DNA of 64,000 bases from Bradyrhizobium sp. CCBAU 53421 (GCF_015291625.1 NZ_CP030047.1:3162001-3226000), one strand, 5' to 3'. Shown: positions 8,684 to 16,302, counted from the first letter of the stretch. Notes: generated by a model from the letters alone, not told the origin. Program-made: numbers and translations.

Positions 8684-8914
8684 CTAGTTTGGTAGCCTCA
8701 GCCAGCTCTTGATCCAACGGGCGGCGCTTGCCGTCTTGATCGGGTCGGGGTGAAGCGTCGCGATCAAATGATCGAATTGCCAGAGTTCAATGGAATTGCG
8801 ATTCAATAGAGATTTTACGCGCTCTTTAGCCGCATTTTCGTCAGCGCAGGAAAGATCGATCCGCTGTTTGATGTGGCCGTGGTCACCTAAAATATAGGCC
8901 TGAAAATCACCCAT
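8684..8914 (-). CDS. small conserved protein, paralogue of 39494
   Basis: 76 residues, MGDFQAYILGDHGHIKQRID, with the pattern Y-I/V-x-G, DE..AKERV, then ELWQFDHLIATL. The same pattern appears in the gene at 39494-39688 (DDEAKKRAEGFLDAHEFIELW). Good AGGAGGT ribosome site 7 nt upstream. Rhizobial family of unknown function. Confidence 0.7.
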   Translation of the reverse strand: MGDFQAYILGDHGHIKQRIDLSCADENAAKERVKSLLNRNSIELWQFDHLIATLHPDPIKTASAARWIKSWLRLPN

Positions 8915-9087
8915 TTGGCGACCTCCTGTCGCCCAAACCGCATGGAACTTACTAGGCTCCCAAATCTGTTCCAGCGCAATGAACTTTGTTTTCGCGTAGC
9001 AAAAAGAGCCGGTGCTGCAGAATTAGGACATGGGGCCTGACAGATCTAAGTAAATGCGGGTCGGCAGTTCGGCTGCAGACTGCCGCC

Positions 9088-9214
9088 ATGTTCAGGTTCG
9101 GTCACATGAACGGCGTCCAGTATGCATTCCTGAGCTTCGCGGGAAATGCCCTTCGTCGGGCTAATGGTCAGCGTCGGCTGGCTCCTCATCGAATTACCCC
9201 AGCCTCCTAATTGA
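9088..9214 (+). pseudogene. frameshifted member of the MFRL one-helix peptide family
   Basis: Starts MFRFGHMNGVQYAFLSFAG; after a one-base shift it continues MPFVGLMVSVGWLLIEL and stops at 9214. This matches intact relatives at 10456-10560 and 51861-51968. A GGAAC-N18-TGTT promoter-like site sits at 8944-8970 and a GGCCCCAGC/GCTGG-type hairpin follows at about 9222-9252. Confidence 0.55.
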
Positions 9215-9291
9215 GCAACGCTGACAGCGGCCCCAGCCTGTGCCCCCTTGCTGGAGCCGTTTCGTGACCGGGCCGCCAACTGAGTCTCCCC

Positions 9292-9528
9292 TCAATGCTT
9301 CGTCCCATTTTTGCGGTAGATCAGGGAAGCGCAAAATAGCCGTTCGGCTCCGGAGCGAACCTCGATTGCCATATCAGGTCGGTCGTTTGCGAAGGTCGAG
9401 TTTTTGAGCATGCCAACGAGCATTTCCATCGCTTCGATCTCGGCAAACCTTTGCTCTGGCAGATCGCGCCCCTCTTCGTCCGCGAAGAATTCGCGACCAC
9501 TTTGAATGTCGAAGAAGTAGAGTGCCAT
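9292..9528 (-). CDS. DUF6894-family protein with hairpin leader
   Basis: 78 residues starting MALYFFDIQSGREFFADEEG, followed by the AEIEAMEMLVGML helix and a DMAIEVRSG strand; this is DUF6894. ATG chosen at the conserved start, 8 nt after GGGAG. The upstream region carries the recurring leader described at 9529-9600, in which CTCCC can pair with this GGGAG. Function unknown. Confidence 0.8.
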   Translation of the reverse strand: MALYFFDIQSGREFFADEEGRDLPEQRFAEIEAMEMLVGMLKNSTFANDRPDMAIEVRSGAERLFCASLIYRKNGTKH

Positions 9529-9600
9529 TGGTCGTTCTCCCATCAAAGAGGCGGGAGCGCGTAGAACTCTCAGTCACCGGCGCCTGACGGTCTCATGCCG
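9529..9600 (-). promoter_or_regulatory. recurring RBS-masking leader, copy 1
   Basis: Read on the minus strand: GGCGCCGGTGACTGAGAG, then CGCGCTCCCGCC, an 8-nt linker, GGGAG, then the ATG at 9528. CTCCC is complementary to the Shine-Dalgarno GGGAG (loop 11 nt). The same arrangement precedes genes at 9838, 17234, 34372 and 50897. Confidence 0.55.
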
Positions 9601-9637
9601 ACGATGGCAGACAATCGGACCGGATGCGGAATCGTTG

Positions 9638-9838
9638 CTATGTGGGCGGCTTTAGTCCTGGCGATGTAAGCCATTCTGACAGATGGGCGGCCATCTCGTC
9701 TTGCCGCGCCTTCCTCAGTGGTGCTTCTTTCTTCGCGCATGGCGGCAGTGCCTTGGCCTGGTTCCGTAGGCGCATGGCTTCATCCGCTAGACGTTCTTCC
9801 AATGACTGCGTTTGCTTGAAACGACGCCGCCGCTTCAT
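9638..9838 (-). CDS. small basic helical protein (MKRRRRFKQT family)
   Basis: 66 residues: basic N-terminus MKRRRRFKQTQSLEERLADE, helix with ALPPCAKKEAPLRKARQ, and ending LSEWLTSPGLKPP. Paralogues in this window at 24349 and 51317 share the SLEERL, RxQA..LP and W/RL.SPG motifs. Rhizobial family, function unknown; the basic head could bind nucleic acid (speculative). GGGAG ribosome site 7 nt upstream inside leader copy 2. Confidence 0.8.
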   Translation of the reverse strand: MKRRRRFKQTQSLEERLADEAMRLRNQAKALPPCAKKEAPLRKARQDEMAAHLSEWLTSPGLKPPT

Positions 9839-9915
9839 GGCGTGCTCCCTATTGGTGTTAGGCGGGAGCGCGGTGAGGGCGATCTCATCACCGATAGATA
9901 CCCGATGCCGTGCGG
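9839..9915 (-). promoter_or_regulatory. recurring RBS-masking leader, copy 2
   Basis: Minus strand: TATCTATCGGTGATGAGA, CACCGCGCTCCCGCC, 9 nt, GGGAGCACGCC-ATG. GCTCCC pairs with GGGAGC (6 bp, 14-nt loop) and covers the ribosome site of the gene at 9638-9838. Confidence 0.6.
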
Positions 9916-10210
9916 TGATGGACAACTAACGAATCGAAGGATGCGACGTTTCTGGTTCGCGCTCCGCCGGCCTGTAAACTGAGGCGGCCTTTCTACGCTG
10001 TCGGCGGGCTCACAGCTTAAAATGCCGGTCGAAGTTTGGCCAATAACTCGCGGCTCTCGGCAATCTGCCTCAGCGCTTTTCCCCGGATTTGGGATAGCTC
10101 CCAGGAACCAGGACACTGTTGCAAGCGCGCTATTGCGGGCGGAACGGAGCGGCGCGCAATATCGCAACCGCCGACCCTTCCAACAGAGATTGATCGGCGG
10201 ATCAGCTTAC
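9916..10210. other. intergenic DNA, no gene seen
   Basis: Frames on the plus strand here lack family motifs and ribosome sites. Nothing supported apart from the terminator that follows. Confidence 0.4.
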
Positions 10211-10256
10211 GGCCCCAGCACCGGCCTCTAGGCCCCCAGAGGTGCTGGGGCCTTTT
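10211..10256 (+). terminator. strong rho-independent terminator
   Basis: A 12-bp perfect stem GGCCCCAGCACC / GGTGCTGGGGCC followed by TTTTCTATT. No gene immediately upstream on the plus strand is recognisable, so it may end an unannotated small RNA. Confidence 0.75.
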
Positions 10257-10268
10257 CTATTGCGGCAG

Positions 10269-10293
10269 GGAACGAACCTGGCCGAGCCTGGTT
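10269..10293 (+). promoter_or_regulatory. EcfG-like promoter of a putative sRNA
   Basis: GGAAC (10269-10273), 16-nt spacer, GGTT (10290-10293). This agrees with the alphaproteobacterial general-stress sigma consensus GGAAC-N16/17-(C)GTT. Confidence 0.45.
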
Positions 10294-10297
10294 TATC

Positions 10298-10380
10298 GGA
10301 CGTTCAGATCCCCCCGACAGCATCTGGACATCAGTAGTGGAAGCTTAGGCCCCAGCAGTACCCTCGCTGGGGCCGCTTCT
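10298..10380 (+). ncRNA. putative stress sRNA, copy 1
   Basis: About 80 nt between an EcfG-like promoter and a terminator hairpin GGCCCCAGC / GCTGGGGCC (10348-10374). The body TCGGACG..GATCC..CCGACAGC.TCTGGAC is shared with a second locus at 15413-15507 with identical spacing from a GGAAC box. No open reading frame of note. A small RNA is inferred, not proven. Confidence 0.45.
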
Positions 10381-10455
10381 GTGTGTCGATTAGGACACCG
10401 GTCCTGACATGCCTAAGTAAATGCGGGAACGATTATTTGGCCGCACTTTGGCGCA

Positions 10456-10560
10456 ATGTTCAGGCTCAGTCACCACGACGGCGTCGAGTTCACCTTCATT
10501 GCGTTGGCGGCGATATCGTTTGTAGCGCTTATCGTAGGCGTCGGCGCTCTGTTGATCTGA
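10456..10560 (+). CDS. MFRL-family one-helix membrane peptide
   Basis: 34 residues: MFRLSHHDGVEFTFIALAAI and then SFVALIVGVGALLI, a short polar head and one transmembrane helix. Conserved with the gene at 51861-51968 (MFRLDQMDGIDYGFLSVAVM...) and a broken copy at 9088. The upstream sequence (TTAGGACA..GGxCCTGACA..CTAAGTAAATGCGGG) is also shared with the 9088 copy. A hairpin GGCCTCAGCG / CGCTGGGGCC at about 10594-10631 follows. Function unknown; conservation in the window suggests a real micro-protein. Confidence 0.6.
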   Translation: MFRLSHHDGVEFTFIALAAISFVALIVGVGALLI

Positions 10561-10693
10561 TCCTGTCATCTCATGGATTGATCCAACCGCCTTGGCCTCA
10601 GCGTGTACCCCCTCGCTGGGGCCGATTCTTTGAGCCGCCGGCCAGGCGGCTTTCCCCAGTGTCCATCTTTGGAGATCGCCAACCGAGGCGGCC

Positions 10694-10873
10694 TTACTTT
10701 TGGCCCAGCAACTTGCCCGTTTTGCTGTTGACCAAATGAAACATCTCGCAGGCCGGACAGGCGATCTGCTGATAATCATCACTGCTTTGGTCACCCTGGC
10801 TCGATGCCTCTTCTGTCCGGCACTGGACGTTCAGGCCAGACGTCGGGAATTTGATGAGGATGTTGCGCGCCAT
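10694..10873 (-). CDS. small CxxC protein (59 aa)
   Basis: MARNILIKFPTSGLNVQCRT, then IACPACEMFHLVNSKTGKL. A typical rhizobial one-knuckle protein (N-terminal strand with a cysteine, central acidic linker, C-terminal CPxC box) that may bind zinc. A frameshifted copy is at 16303-16432, where the same gene order recurs. Function unknown. Confidence 0.65.
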   Translation of the reverse strand: MARNILIKFPTSGLNVQCRTEEASSQGDQSSDDYQQIACPACEMFHLVNSKTGKLLGQK

Positions 10874-11030
10874 AGACGGTATTATGGGCCGCCACCGCCG
10901 ATCCTGAATTCAGGATTATTACGTAGGGGTCAGGTTGCTGTCGGACCAGATCGGCTCTCCTTTTGCGGAAAGAGATCCTGTGTCCCGCAGCTGATGTGTC
11001 AGGGGACGCGCAAGTGCCGGCCGTCGGGTC

Positions 11031-11255
11031 TCAATGCCAGGTGGACGCCCTGATCGTCCCGATCACTTGCATGTTCTCTTTACGCACGGTGACGGAGCGT
11101 CCGGTTTCGGAAGCAATCTTCGCGGCCACTCTCAGGGCCTCATCCTCGTCGGTCATCTCCAACATGATGATGCTGCCGCTTCCGGAAAATGCGCGAGGGT
11201 TTGAAATGTTGACGATGAACAAAGGTCGATTTTGCAGGATCATAGCCGACCTCAT
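11031..11255 (-). CDS. small conserved protein (NRPLFIVNISNP family)
   Basis: 74 residues with ILQNRPLFIVNISNPRAFSG, TDEDEALRVAAKIASETGRS and VTVRKENMQVIGTI. Compact alpha/beta pattern, no catalytic motif recognised. A 90%-similar paralogue is at 16468-16680. Translation starts 5 nt after AGGAGGG, directly next to a 12-bp perfect inverted repeat (11263-11294). Unknown function. Confidence 0.7.
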   Translation of the reverse strand: MRSAMILQNRPLFIVNISNPRAFSGSGSIIMLEMTDEDEALRVAAKIASETGRSVTVRKENMQVIGTIRASTWH

Positions 11256-11262
11256 GCGCCCT

Positions 11263-11294
11263 CCTGGCTCCTAGGAGGTGCGCTAGGAGCCAGG
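11263..11294 (-). promoter_or_regulatory. 12-bp perfect stem-loop at the ribosome site
   Basis: CCTGGCTCCTAG / CTAGGAGCCAGG with an 8-nt loop. Its 3' arm on the minus strand contributes the first bases of the AGGAGGG ribosome site of the gene starting at 11255. The same structure, with one bulge, precedes the paralogue at 16680, so it is conserved and likely regulates translation. Confidence 0.55.
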
Positions 11295-11417
11295 ACCGCG
11301 TTTCACGCGAACCGCTCCGTGGAGGTTGGGCGCCGTCCGGAGCGGAAAGCTATTCTTCCTTTGTGCCTCAGTTCCCGCTTTCACCTATGATATCGTCGTG
11401 GGTTGGTCTTAGGGAAG

Positions 11418-11657
11418 TTAGCCCGCACCCATCCTCGCATGCGGGAAGTGGGGCCGTACATCGGCGCCGCGGCGACCGCAAGCGATGCAGGTAAACCGAG
11501 GCTCGAGGTCAGAAAGGCGCACGCGATCCGGCCACTGATCGACCTTCTCTGGCGGCAGCTCGATCGAATGGCTGCAGCTATGGTCCGAACAGGACACGAG
11601 CAGGCCGCGGGCGCCGGACTGGCGTATCTCGCCGAGGGTGATCTTGGGCTCGGTCAT
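11418..11657 (-). CDS. zinc-ribbon-like small protein
   Basis: 79 residues: MTEPKITLGEIRQSGARGLL, VSCSDHSCSHSI, then LSDLEPRFTCIACGRRGADV. Two cysteine clusters (CSDHxC and CIAC) suggest a zinc site. Well known rhizobial hypothetical family. Start at 11657 chosen because the family begins MTEPKITLGE. Confidence 0.75.
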   Translation of the reverse strand: MTEPKITLGEIRQSGARGLLVSCSDHSCSHSIELPPEKVDQWPDRVRLSDLEPRFTCIACGRRGADVRPHFPHARMGAG

Positions 11658-11664
11658 GTCGGGC

Positions 11665-11850
11665 CTAGCTTCGAGGTTTTCGAAATGGCACCACGTCTCC
11701 GTCCGCCGCACGAATAGCTGCTTTTGCCACGTCGAGCGCGTCGAACCTGAGCTTAACAAGGGCATCAGCAACGCCCTGCCGGTCAAGCTCACGGACGATC
11801 GCCTCGGTTACTTTCATCAGTCGTGCGGTCTCAGCGTCGGTCGGGTGCAT
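11665..11850 (-). CDS. small helical protein, tandem paralogue A
   Basis: 61 residues: MHPTDAETARLMKVTEAIVR, DRQGVADALVKL, AKAAIRAADGDVVPFRKP. About 65% identical to the neighbour at 11978-12172, so this is a tandem duplication. Helical, soluble, function unknown. Confidence 0.65.
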   Translation of the reverse strand: MHPTDAETARLMKVTEAIVRELDRQGVADALVKLRFDALDVAKAAIRAADGDVVPFRKPRS

Positions 11851-11935
11851 GTAAGGGCTATCAGGCTTGCGAGGAGGAAATGTCCTAATCGGTGAGGCGG
11901 GGCACGGGCGGGCGCTCGATGTTTAATTAGGCGAG

Positions 11936-11960
11936 GGGGTCGCTCGCGCGACCCCTTTTT
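11936..11960 (+). terminator. hairpin with T tract
   Basis: GGGGTCGC / GCGACCCC, 4-nt loop, then TTTTT on the plus strand. Both flanking genes are on the minus strand, so its transcript is unclear; it may end an antisense RNA. Confidence 0.5.
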
Positions 11961-11977
11961 GCTTTTCTTTAACCAGA

Positions 11978-12172
11978 TCAACGCGCTTGGCTCGGAGGCT
12001 TCCGAAACGGGATCACATCTCCGTCTGCCGCGCGGATCGCGGCCTTTGCCAGGTCCATGATCTGAAAGCCAAGATCAGCCAAGGTGTCCGCCACGCCCTG
12101 CCGGTCCATCTCGTGGACGATCGCCTCGGCGACCTTCATCAGGCGGGCATTTTCGGCGGTGGTGTCGGTCAT
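11978..12172 (-). CDS. small helical protein, tandem paralogue B
   Basis: 64 residues: MTDTTAENARLMKVAEAIVH, DRQGVADTLADLGF, AKAAIRAADGDVIPFRKPP. Paralogue of the gene at 11665. No motif of known function. Confidence 0.65.
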   Translation of the reverse strand: MTDTTAENARLMKVAEAIVHEMDRQGVADTLADLGFQIMDLAKAAIRAADGDVIPFRKPPSQAR

Positions 12173-12344
12173 CGAGTTATCCAGACGATCGGCGAGGCTG
12201 ACGGGGGCAGGGAAGAGCTCCGTTCCGCAAACCTAAGTCCTTTGTGAGCGTAGTGAAATTATCGCGCTGAATCGCACGCTCGGAAAGCCGCTAGGTCTTG
12301 TCGCGACGAGCTAGCGCTGGACCAGAAATTGGTCAACGATCTCG

Positions 12345-12539
12345 TTACTTCGAGCTACTTCGTTCAAGGGAGATTTCCGGTAGTTGTCCAATCAACGGGA
12401 CCTCGGCCGAAAACCTCACATCTCTCTTCAGCACGTCTATTCCGTCGCAGAACGCACACCGCAGCTCGGTTCGCTGGTCGTCCCGAGATAGCGCGGCGTT
12501 GAGACGCTTGCCGCACTGCGGGCACCTCGTAAGGTCCAT
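12345..12539 (-). CDS. zinc-ribbon protein
   Basis: 64 residues opening MDLTRCPQCGKRLNAALSRD, with a second pair LRCAFCDGI; a two-knuckle zinc ribbon. Strong GGAGGGAGG ribosome site 4-6 nt upstream. A GGAACCTTTGTTCC box lies about 50 bp upstream. Possible nucleic-acid or protein binder; function unknown. Confidence 0.65.
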   Translation of the reverse strand: MDLTRCPQCGKRLNAALSRDDQRTELRCAFCDGIDVLKRDVRFSAEVPLIGQLPEISLERSSSK

Positions 12540-12716
12540 AGCCTCCCTCCTTGTCCGCGCTCAATTCGATTCAGGAACAAAGGTTCCTTATTTGGAGCTG
12601 AGGGGTTTAAGGAGGATCAAGGTAGAGAAGATCGTCGAGTGGGTCGTCCGCACTTACGGATTTCGGTATGATTTTTCCTCGAGGCGCAGCGTCTTGCCGC
12701 TCCGTCACATGAAGCA

Positions 12717-13923
12717 TCACGATGCAATGGTACGCACCAGCCGAAGCGGAGCGGCCATCTGCATTCCCGGCACCAGCGCTATTAGCTGGATATACTTCCG
12801 TTTCAAGTCGAGCCCGTGCCCCCGTCGCCATATTTCGGCTTCTTGGTATCGTGGCCCATCAGTTCGTCCTTTAGCTCGTCCGGCGTCTCGACGCTGCGCA
12901 GCCGGTCCTTGAAGCCATGGCGAAGCGAATAGAGTGTGTGAGTCTCTGTCTCGCGGAGGCCGTGATCGGAGAAGTATGCATTGACTGCGGCCGATAGCGT
13001 GCTCGCGGTAATGCGGAAAGCCGTTCGGGAATTGTTGCATCGCTTCTAGCGAGACCCCGATCAGCGGGATATCGCGGTCGGAAAAGGCTGTTTTCAGGAC
13101 GCGACCGTCTGGGCGGACGCGGACGTGCGGGATCGGCGCGTCCAGAACGATATGTCGCCGGCGCAGGTTGATGATCTCACTCGGCCGGGCGCCGGTGTTG
13201 ATCATCACCAGGACCACGGCACGCTCCTCATCGTTCATGGTCTCCAGTGCGCCGGGAGCCAGGAGGCGATTGACGATCCACCACGGCGAGAACGGCGGCC
13301 GAGGCCGCGACGCATCGCCCTCGAGCCTGGCGCCGGCGAATACGCGATCCAGGTTGAGCCGATGACGTTTGGAGACGGCCGAAAGCATGCCGGTGATGTG
13401 CGTCAGGTTGCGATTGGCCGTCGCGACCAGGACTTCGCCATCGACCACGCGCTCGGTCCAGTGGTCGGTATATTTCAGCGCGTCGTCGCGCGTCAGCCGC
13501 CTGATGGCCTTGTCGCCTGTGACGGTAATCAGGAGCTCGACTGCGCGAAGTTTGCCGTTCTTCCATTTCTTCAACTGGCCAGGCGACATCTTTGCGATGG
13601 TGGTTTTCTTCGCGACCGCGAATTCGTCGTAGAGGCCGGAGAGCAGCATCTCCGGCAGGTCGACGCCGCCGAGTGCTGCCGCCGCGGTCGCCGGGTCGTG
13701 GCGCCGGTCGCCGACCGCGATCGCGTCGAGCCGGCGTAGGATCTCGGTGAGGGCTGCCTTGGCGACGTCGTCGACGGGCCGGTAGCCGAGCTGCAGGGCC
13801 TGCGCGCGCTGCCGGGCGTCGTCGAGCGCGACGATAGCGTCCTGGGTTCCCTGGCCGGCCTTGGCCCGCCAGAATGCTTGAAGGTCAATGTTGAGCCGGT
13901 CTAGTTCACGATTGGCGATCGGA
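12717..13923 (-). pseudogene. tyrosine recombinase/integrase, frameshifted
   Basis: The main frame covers the core-binding domain (RKWxx..LRAVELLI) and the start of the catalytic domain, with the box I arginine in MINTGARPSEIINLRRRHI. Near 13010 the frame shifts. The continuation, AVNAYFSDHGLRETETHTLY, SLRHGFKDRL (box II) and KKPKYGDG (tyrosine), is in another frame until about 12815, where the original frame returns (GLDLKRKYIQLIALVPGMQM). The catalytic H-R box and tyrosine are therefore not made. The coding frame extends upstream to about 13923 without a clear start. A decayed integrase of a genomic island. Confidence 0.8.
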
Positions 13924-14052
13924 ATATCCGTCGTCAGGTTGTCGCCTCGGTTCGCCAGCGCGACATCTGCTGTACCAGATGCGTGCGCCGTTGCTCGATA
14001 GTGATGTCATCGGCGGTCCGGTCGAATCCGGATTCGGCACGAAGGGCAAAAT

Positions 14053-14160
14053 TCAGGGACGGGAATCGACGCAAAGGGTCGATTGCTGCTTCGCCCGGCT
14101 GACGGCGACATAGATATCCCTGCGGTCGAAGGAAGCGTGGGCAAAACACGACAAGGTCCA
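14053..14160 (-). pseudogene. fragment resembling a relaxase/RecD-type helicase C-terminus
   Basis: FAHASFDRRDIYVAVSRAKQ followed by a stop. This resembles the UvrD/RecD-like C-terminal motif (yVAvSRA) found in conjugative relaxases and superfamily 1 helicases. Only about 35 codons survive. Tentative. Confidence 0.4.
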
Positions 14161-14177
14161 CGCAGGCGGTCCACGCG

Positions 14178-14639
14178 CTATCCTGGTGCGAGCGCCCTCG
14201 TCGGCGCCAAATAGACAGCGACCCGCAGATTACTCGATCGGATCTGGTCGATCAGCCATTGCAAGATCAAAAACGTCTTACCAGATGCTATCGGAGCAGA
14301 CGCGGAAAGCCACTGGTCATTGTCGGCTTGGCTCCAGAATCGCTGTTGGAAGTCGTTGACCTGAGCGCTGTGCCTCGATACGTAGCGTCATACCGAGCCG
14401 TCCCTCCAATCGGCGGTGAGCAAACCGCGTTCGGTCGCGAGTGCGACCGCGCGAAAATTCGACAGCTTGCTCAAGAGAACCGCGCCTGAGTCTCTTATGG
14501 CTTCACTGTCGGAGAGCGTGATGGCAGCAGGGGCAATACGGAGCGCCGCGTCTTGATATGTCCGCTGATCCGACCGCGCGAGAATGCTTTCCGCAAGCAG
14601 AAGCCGCGGCCAGACGTCATCAAGCAAACTCAACGACAC
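14178..14639 (-). pseudogene. N-terminal remnant of a superfamily 2 helicase
   Basis: One frame from ATG 14639 with an internal TGA at 14388 and a TAG at 14178. It reads AITLSDSEAIRDSGAVLLSK, LATERGLLTADW, then VNDFQQRFWSQ, APIASGKTFLILQWLIDQ (Walker A, normally SAPTASGKT) and AVYLAPTRALAPG (motif Ia). This is the start of a DEAD/DEAH helicase like those of defence or plasmid-borne loci. Everything after motif Ia is missing. Confidence 0.65.
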
Positions 14640-14765
14640 GCCAATTCTTAATCGAAAAATAGCGAGCTATTTAGCTATCGAGGTTAATTCCAATTTCGGA
14701 GTGGAGCAGAACCAATTCTTCGTTAATCCGCAGCCGAAGACACGCGGACATTGGAGGTATCTACC

Positions 14766-15011
14766 ATCTAAACAGCGGCGTCAGGGGCACCGGCAAGCGC
14801 GTCGATGATGCGGCCCAAACGCCAGCCCGCCGCTAGCGAACGAAGCGGTTGTAGCAGGTGGTGTACGGACATCACGCCAAGGTGCTCCAGTGCGCAAGAC
14901 CCAGAAGATGCATTGAGGACACGACGGTCGTTCGCCCGAAGAACGCCACCGGCTTGTTCGGCAGATGGGCTTGATGGCAGTCCATTCATCATCGGCGACT
15001 TCGTAGCGCAT
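14766..15011 (-). mobile_element. IS5-family transposase N-terminal remnant
   Basis: MRYEVADDEWTAIKPI, then in shifted frames ANDRRVLNA and CIFWVLRTGAPWRDV. This is the N-terminus of IS5/IS427-type transposases (MRYELTDxEWxxIKP...NDRRVLNGIFWVLRSGAPWRDLP). Several frame breaks and no catalytic part. Confidence 0.7.
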
Positions 15012-15215
15012 GATTCGAGCTCCAGTTTGGAAGCTTGCATCACAGCGATCTGGTCCAACGCAACGCTTCGAGGCAAGCGCCGGTTGGACGCTTACGGGCA
15101 GAAGCGGACATCAGCCCACCGATGACCCGAACCGGAAGTATTGCGGCGGTGCTATCTGCACCAAAAGCCAGATTCGGCCGCAATGGCGGGAAAGAGCGGC
15201 ACTTTATCCCACCAG

Positions 15216-15380
15216 GACTAACGTGAGTTATTTTCGGACCCGGACGTCGTTTGGGATGATCGGTGCGACGGGCAGGTGATTTTCATTCCGCATTTTTTCA
15301 GCCCGAGTAACGACGCTCCTCCTCGGTGGGATGGCGGTTCGGCGCTCCAGCTTGGCCCAGCATGATCCGGATGCTGGGCC
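15216..15380 (+). repeat. 165-nt dispersed element with hairpin, copy 1
   Basis: Shares about 75% identity with 24661-24840: TAACGTGRGTTATTTTCG, GACGGGCAGGTGATTTTCA, TTTTTTCAGCCC and the final hairpin GGCCCAGCAT-GATCCGG-ATGCTGGGCC. Differences fall in all codon positions, so it is probably RNA or DNA structure rather than protein. Possibly a small RNA with its terminator, on the plus strand. Confidence 0.5.
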
Positions 15381-15412
15381 TCTCTATTGCTAGGAACACA
15401 ATATGGATTAAT

Positions 15413-15507
15413 CGCATGTTCGGGACGCTGATCCTGCCGACAGCCTTCTGGACGAATACACACACTCGGAAACGGTCTCAGCGCGTCCCCTCTCGCTGGG
15501 ATCGTTT
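15413..15507 (+). ncRNA. putative stress sRNA, copy 2
   Basis: Related to 10298-10380: TCGGGACGCTGATCCTGCCG and CAGCCTTCTGGAC match it, and a terminator hairpin TCTCAGCG / CGCTGGGA with TTTT ends it. A GGAAC box (from 15390) stands at the same distance upstream as in copy 1, though its -10 is poorer. Confidence 0.35.
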
Positions 15508-15628
15508 TCCTTCTCAGGAACAAGCGGCGATCCGCGAAGTTGAGCTGGCATAAGATGTGGAGTGGGACACTTGACGGCCTCAGCGCTCTCCTCGGGCGCC
15601 CGGGCCGTCGCTTCAGGGCTTGACGGTG

Positions 15629-15709
15629 ATGGAAGAACGCCGCGATTGGACACTCATCATCGTGTTGCTGGGCATTGCGGCCGCAGTATTGGTGGTCGAG
15701 ATTATCTAA
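15629..15709 (+). CDS. one-helix membrane peptide (26 aa)
   Basis: MEERRDWTLIIVLLGIAAAV then LVVEII: a charged head and one helix. Weak ribosome site. Part of the micro-protein set of this region; unknown function. Confidence 0.4.
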   Translation: MEERRDWTLIIVLLGIAAAVLVVEII

Positions 15710-15862
15710 ATCGCCCGTTTTGGCGAATCCGAAGAGGCCTCGGCAACCCTTGGAGTCCCTGGGGCGAGAAGTGGCAATCCTGTCACACCCGCCGGCCTGA
15801 TTCACATACGATAGTCCGGTCTCTTTGTGAGGATGATGCTAGCCAACTCGGGGGATGCGTGT

Positions 15863-15973
15863 ATGAGCGTGCGAGGGGTTATCAAACGAGAGCTGCGGTT
15901 CTTGGGGTCAATGCTTCTTGGCTTTTCGCCGCTCTGGATCGTCGCCGGGTTGCTAATTTTCTTTAGGTGGTAG
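15863..15973 (+). CDS. one-helix membrane peptide (36 aa)
   Basis: MSVRGVIKRELRFLGSMLLG then FSPLWIVAGLLIFFRW: basic amphipathic head and one transmembrane helix ending in Arg-Trp. GGGGGA ribosome site about 7 nt upstream. Unknown function. Confidence 0.5.
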   Translation: MSVRGVIKRELRFLGSMLLGFSPLWIVAGLLIFFRW

Positions 15974-16103
15974 CGGGCGGCTTGCATCGTTAGGTGCTGT
16001 CCTAATTTGGATACGCGCAACCGGGAATAAGGACATCAACCGAAGTACGGGTTTTGCACGAGAACTGGCGGCACGTCGGATGATCCGGTCGGCGGGCGAC
16101 CCT

Positions 16104-16235
16104 TCAAGGAGCCTGGCTGGCGATCCGCCTCCAACTCTCTGCGACGATGTGAAGGCGCGTCCGGTTGGATTGATCGAACCATTCGGCCGTCGCCTCGTAG
16201 GCTTCGGCAAGTTGCCGCATTTGAGCGGGTGACAT
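16104..16235 (-). CDS. small helical protein (43 aa)
   Basis: MSPAQMRQLAEAYEATAEWF, then RTRLHIVAESWRRIASQAP. Matches the rhizobial pattern of short amphipathic proteins with the (V/L)AESWRRLA motif, also seen in the gene at 52395. Function unknown. Confidence 0.55.
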   Translation of the reverse strand: MSPAQMRQLAEAYEATAEWFDQSNRTRLHIVAESWRRIASQAP

Positions 16236-16302
16236 ACAAGCAGTCTGGGCAACGCCGGGAAGGCTCTCGACTACATAGGTAAATGAGCGGCATCAAATGG
16301 GA

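Noticed and set aside
9529..9600. Thiamine pyrophosphate riboswitch as explanation for CTGAGAG in the leader
   Set aside because: The second TPP box (ACCTGA-type) and the P4/P5 arm are absent, the element is too short, and the downstream genes are not thiamine genes.
11936..11960. CRISPR or phage-like repeat
   Set aside because: Only single hairpins; no regularly spaced direct repeats were found anywhere in the window.
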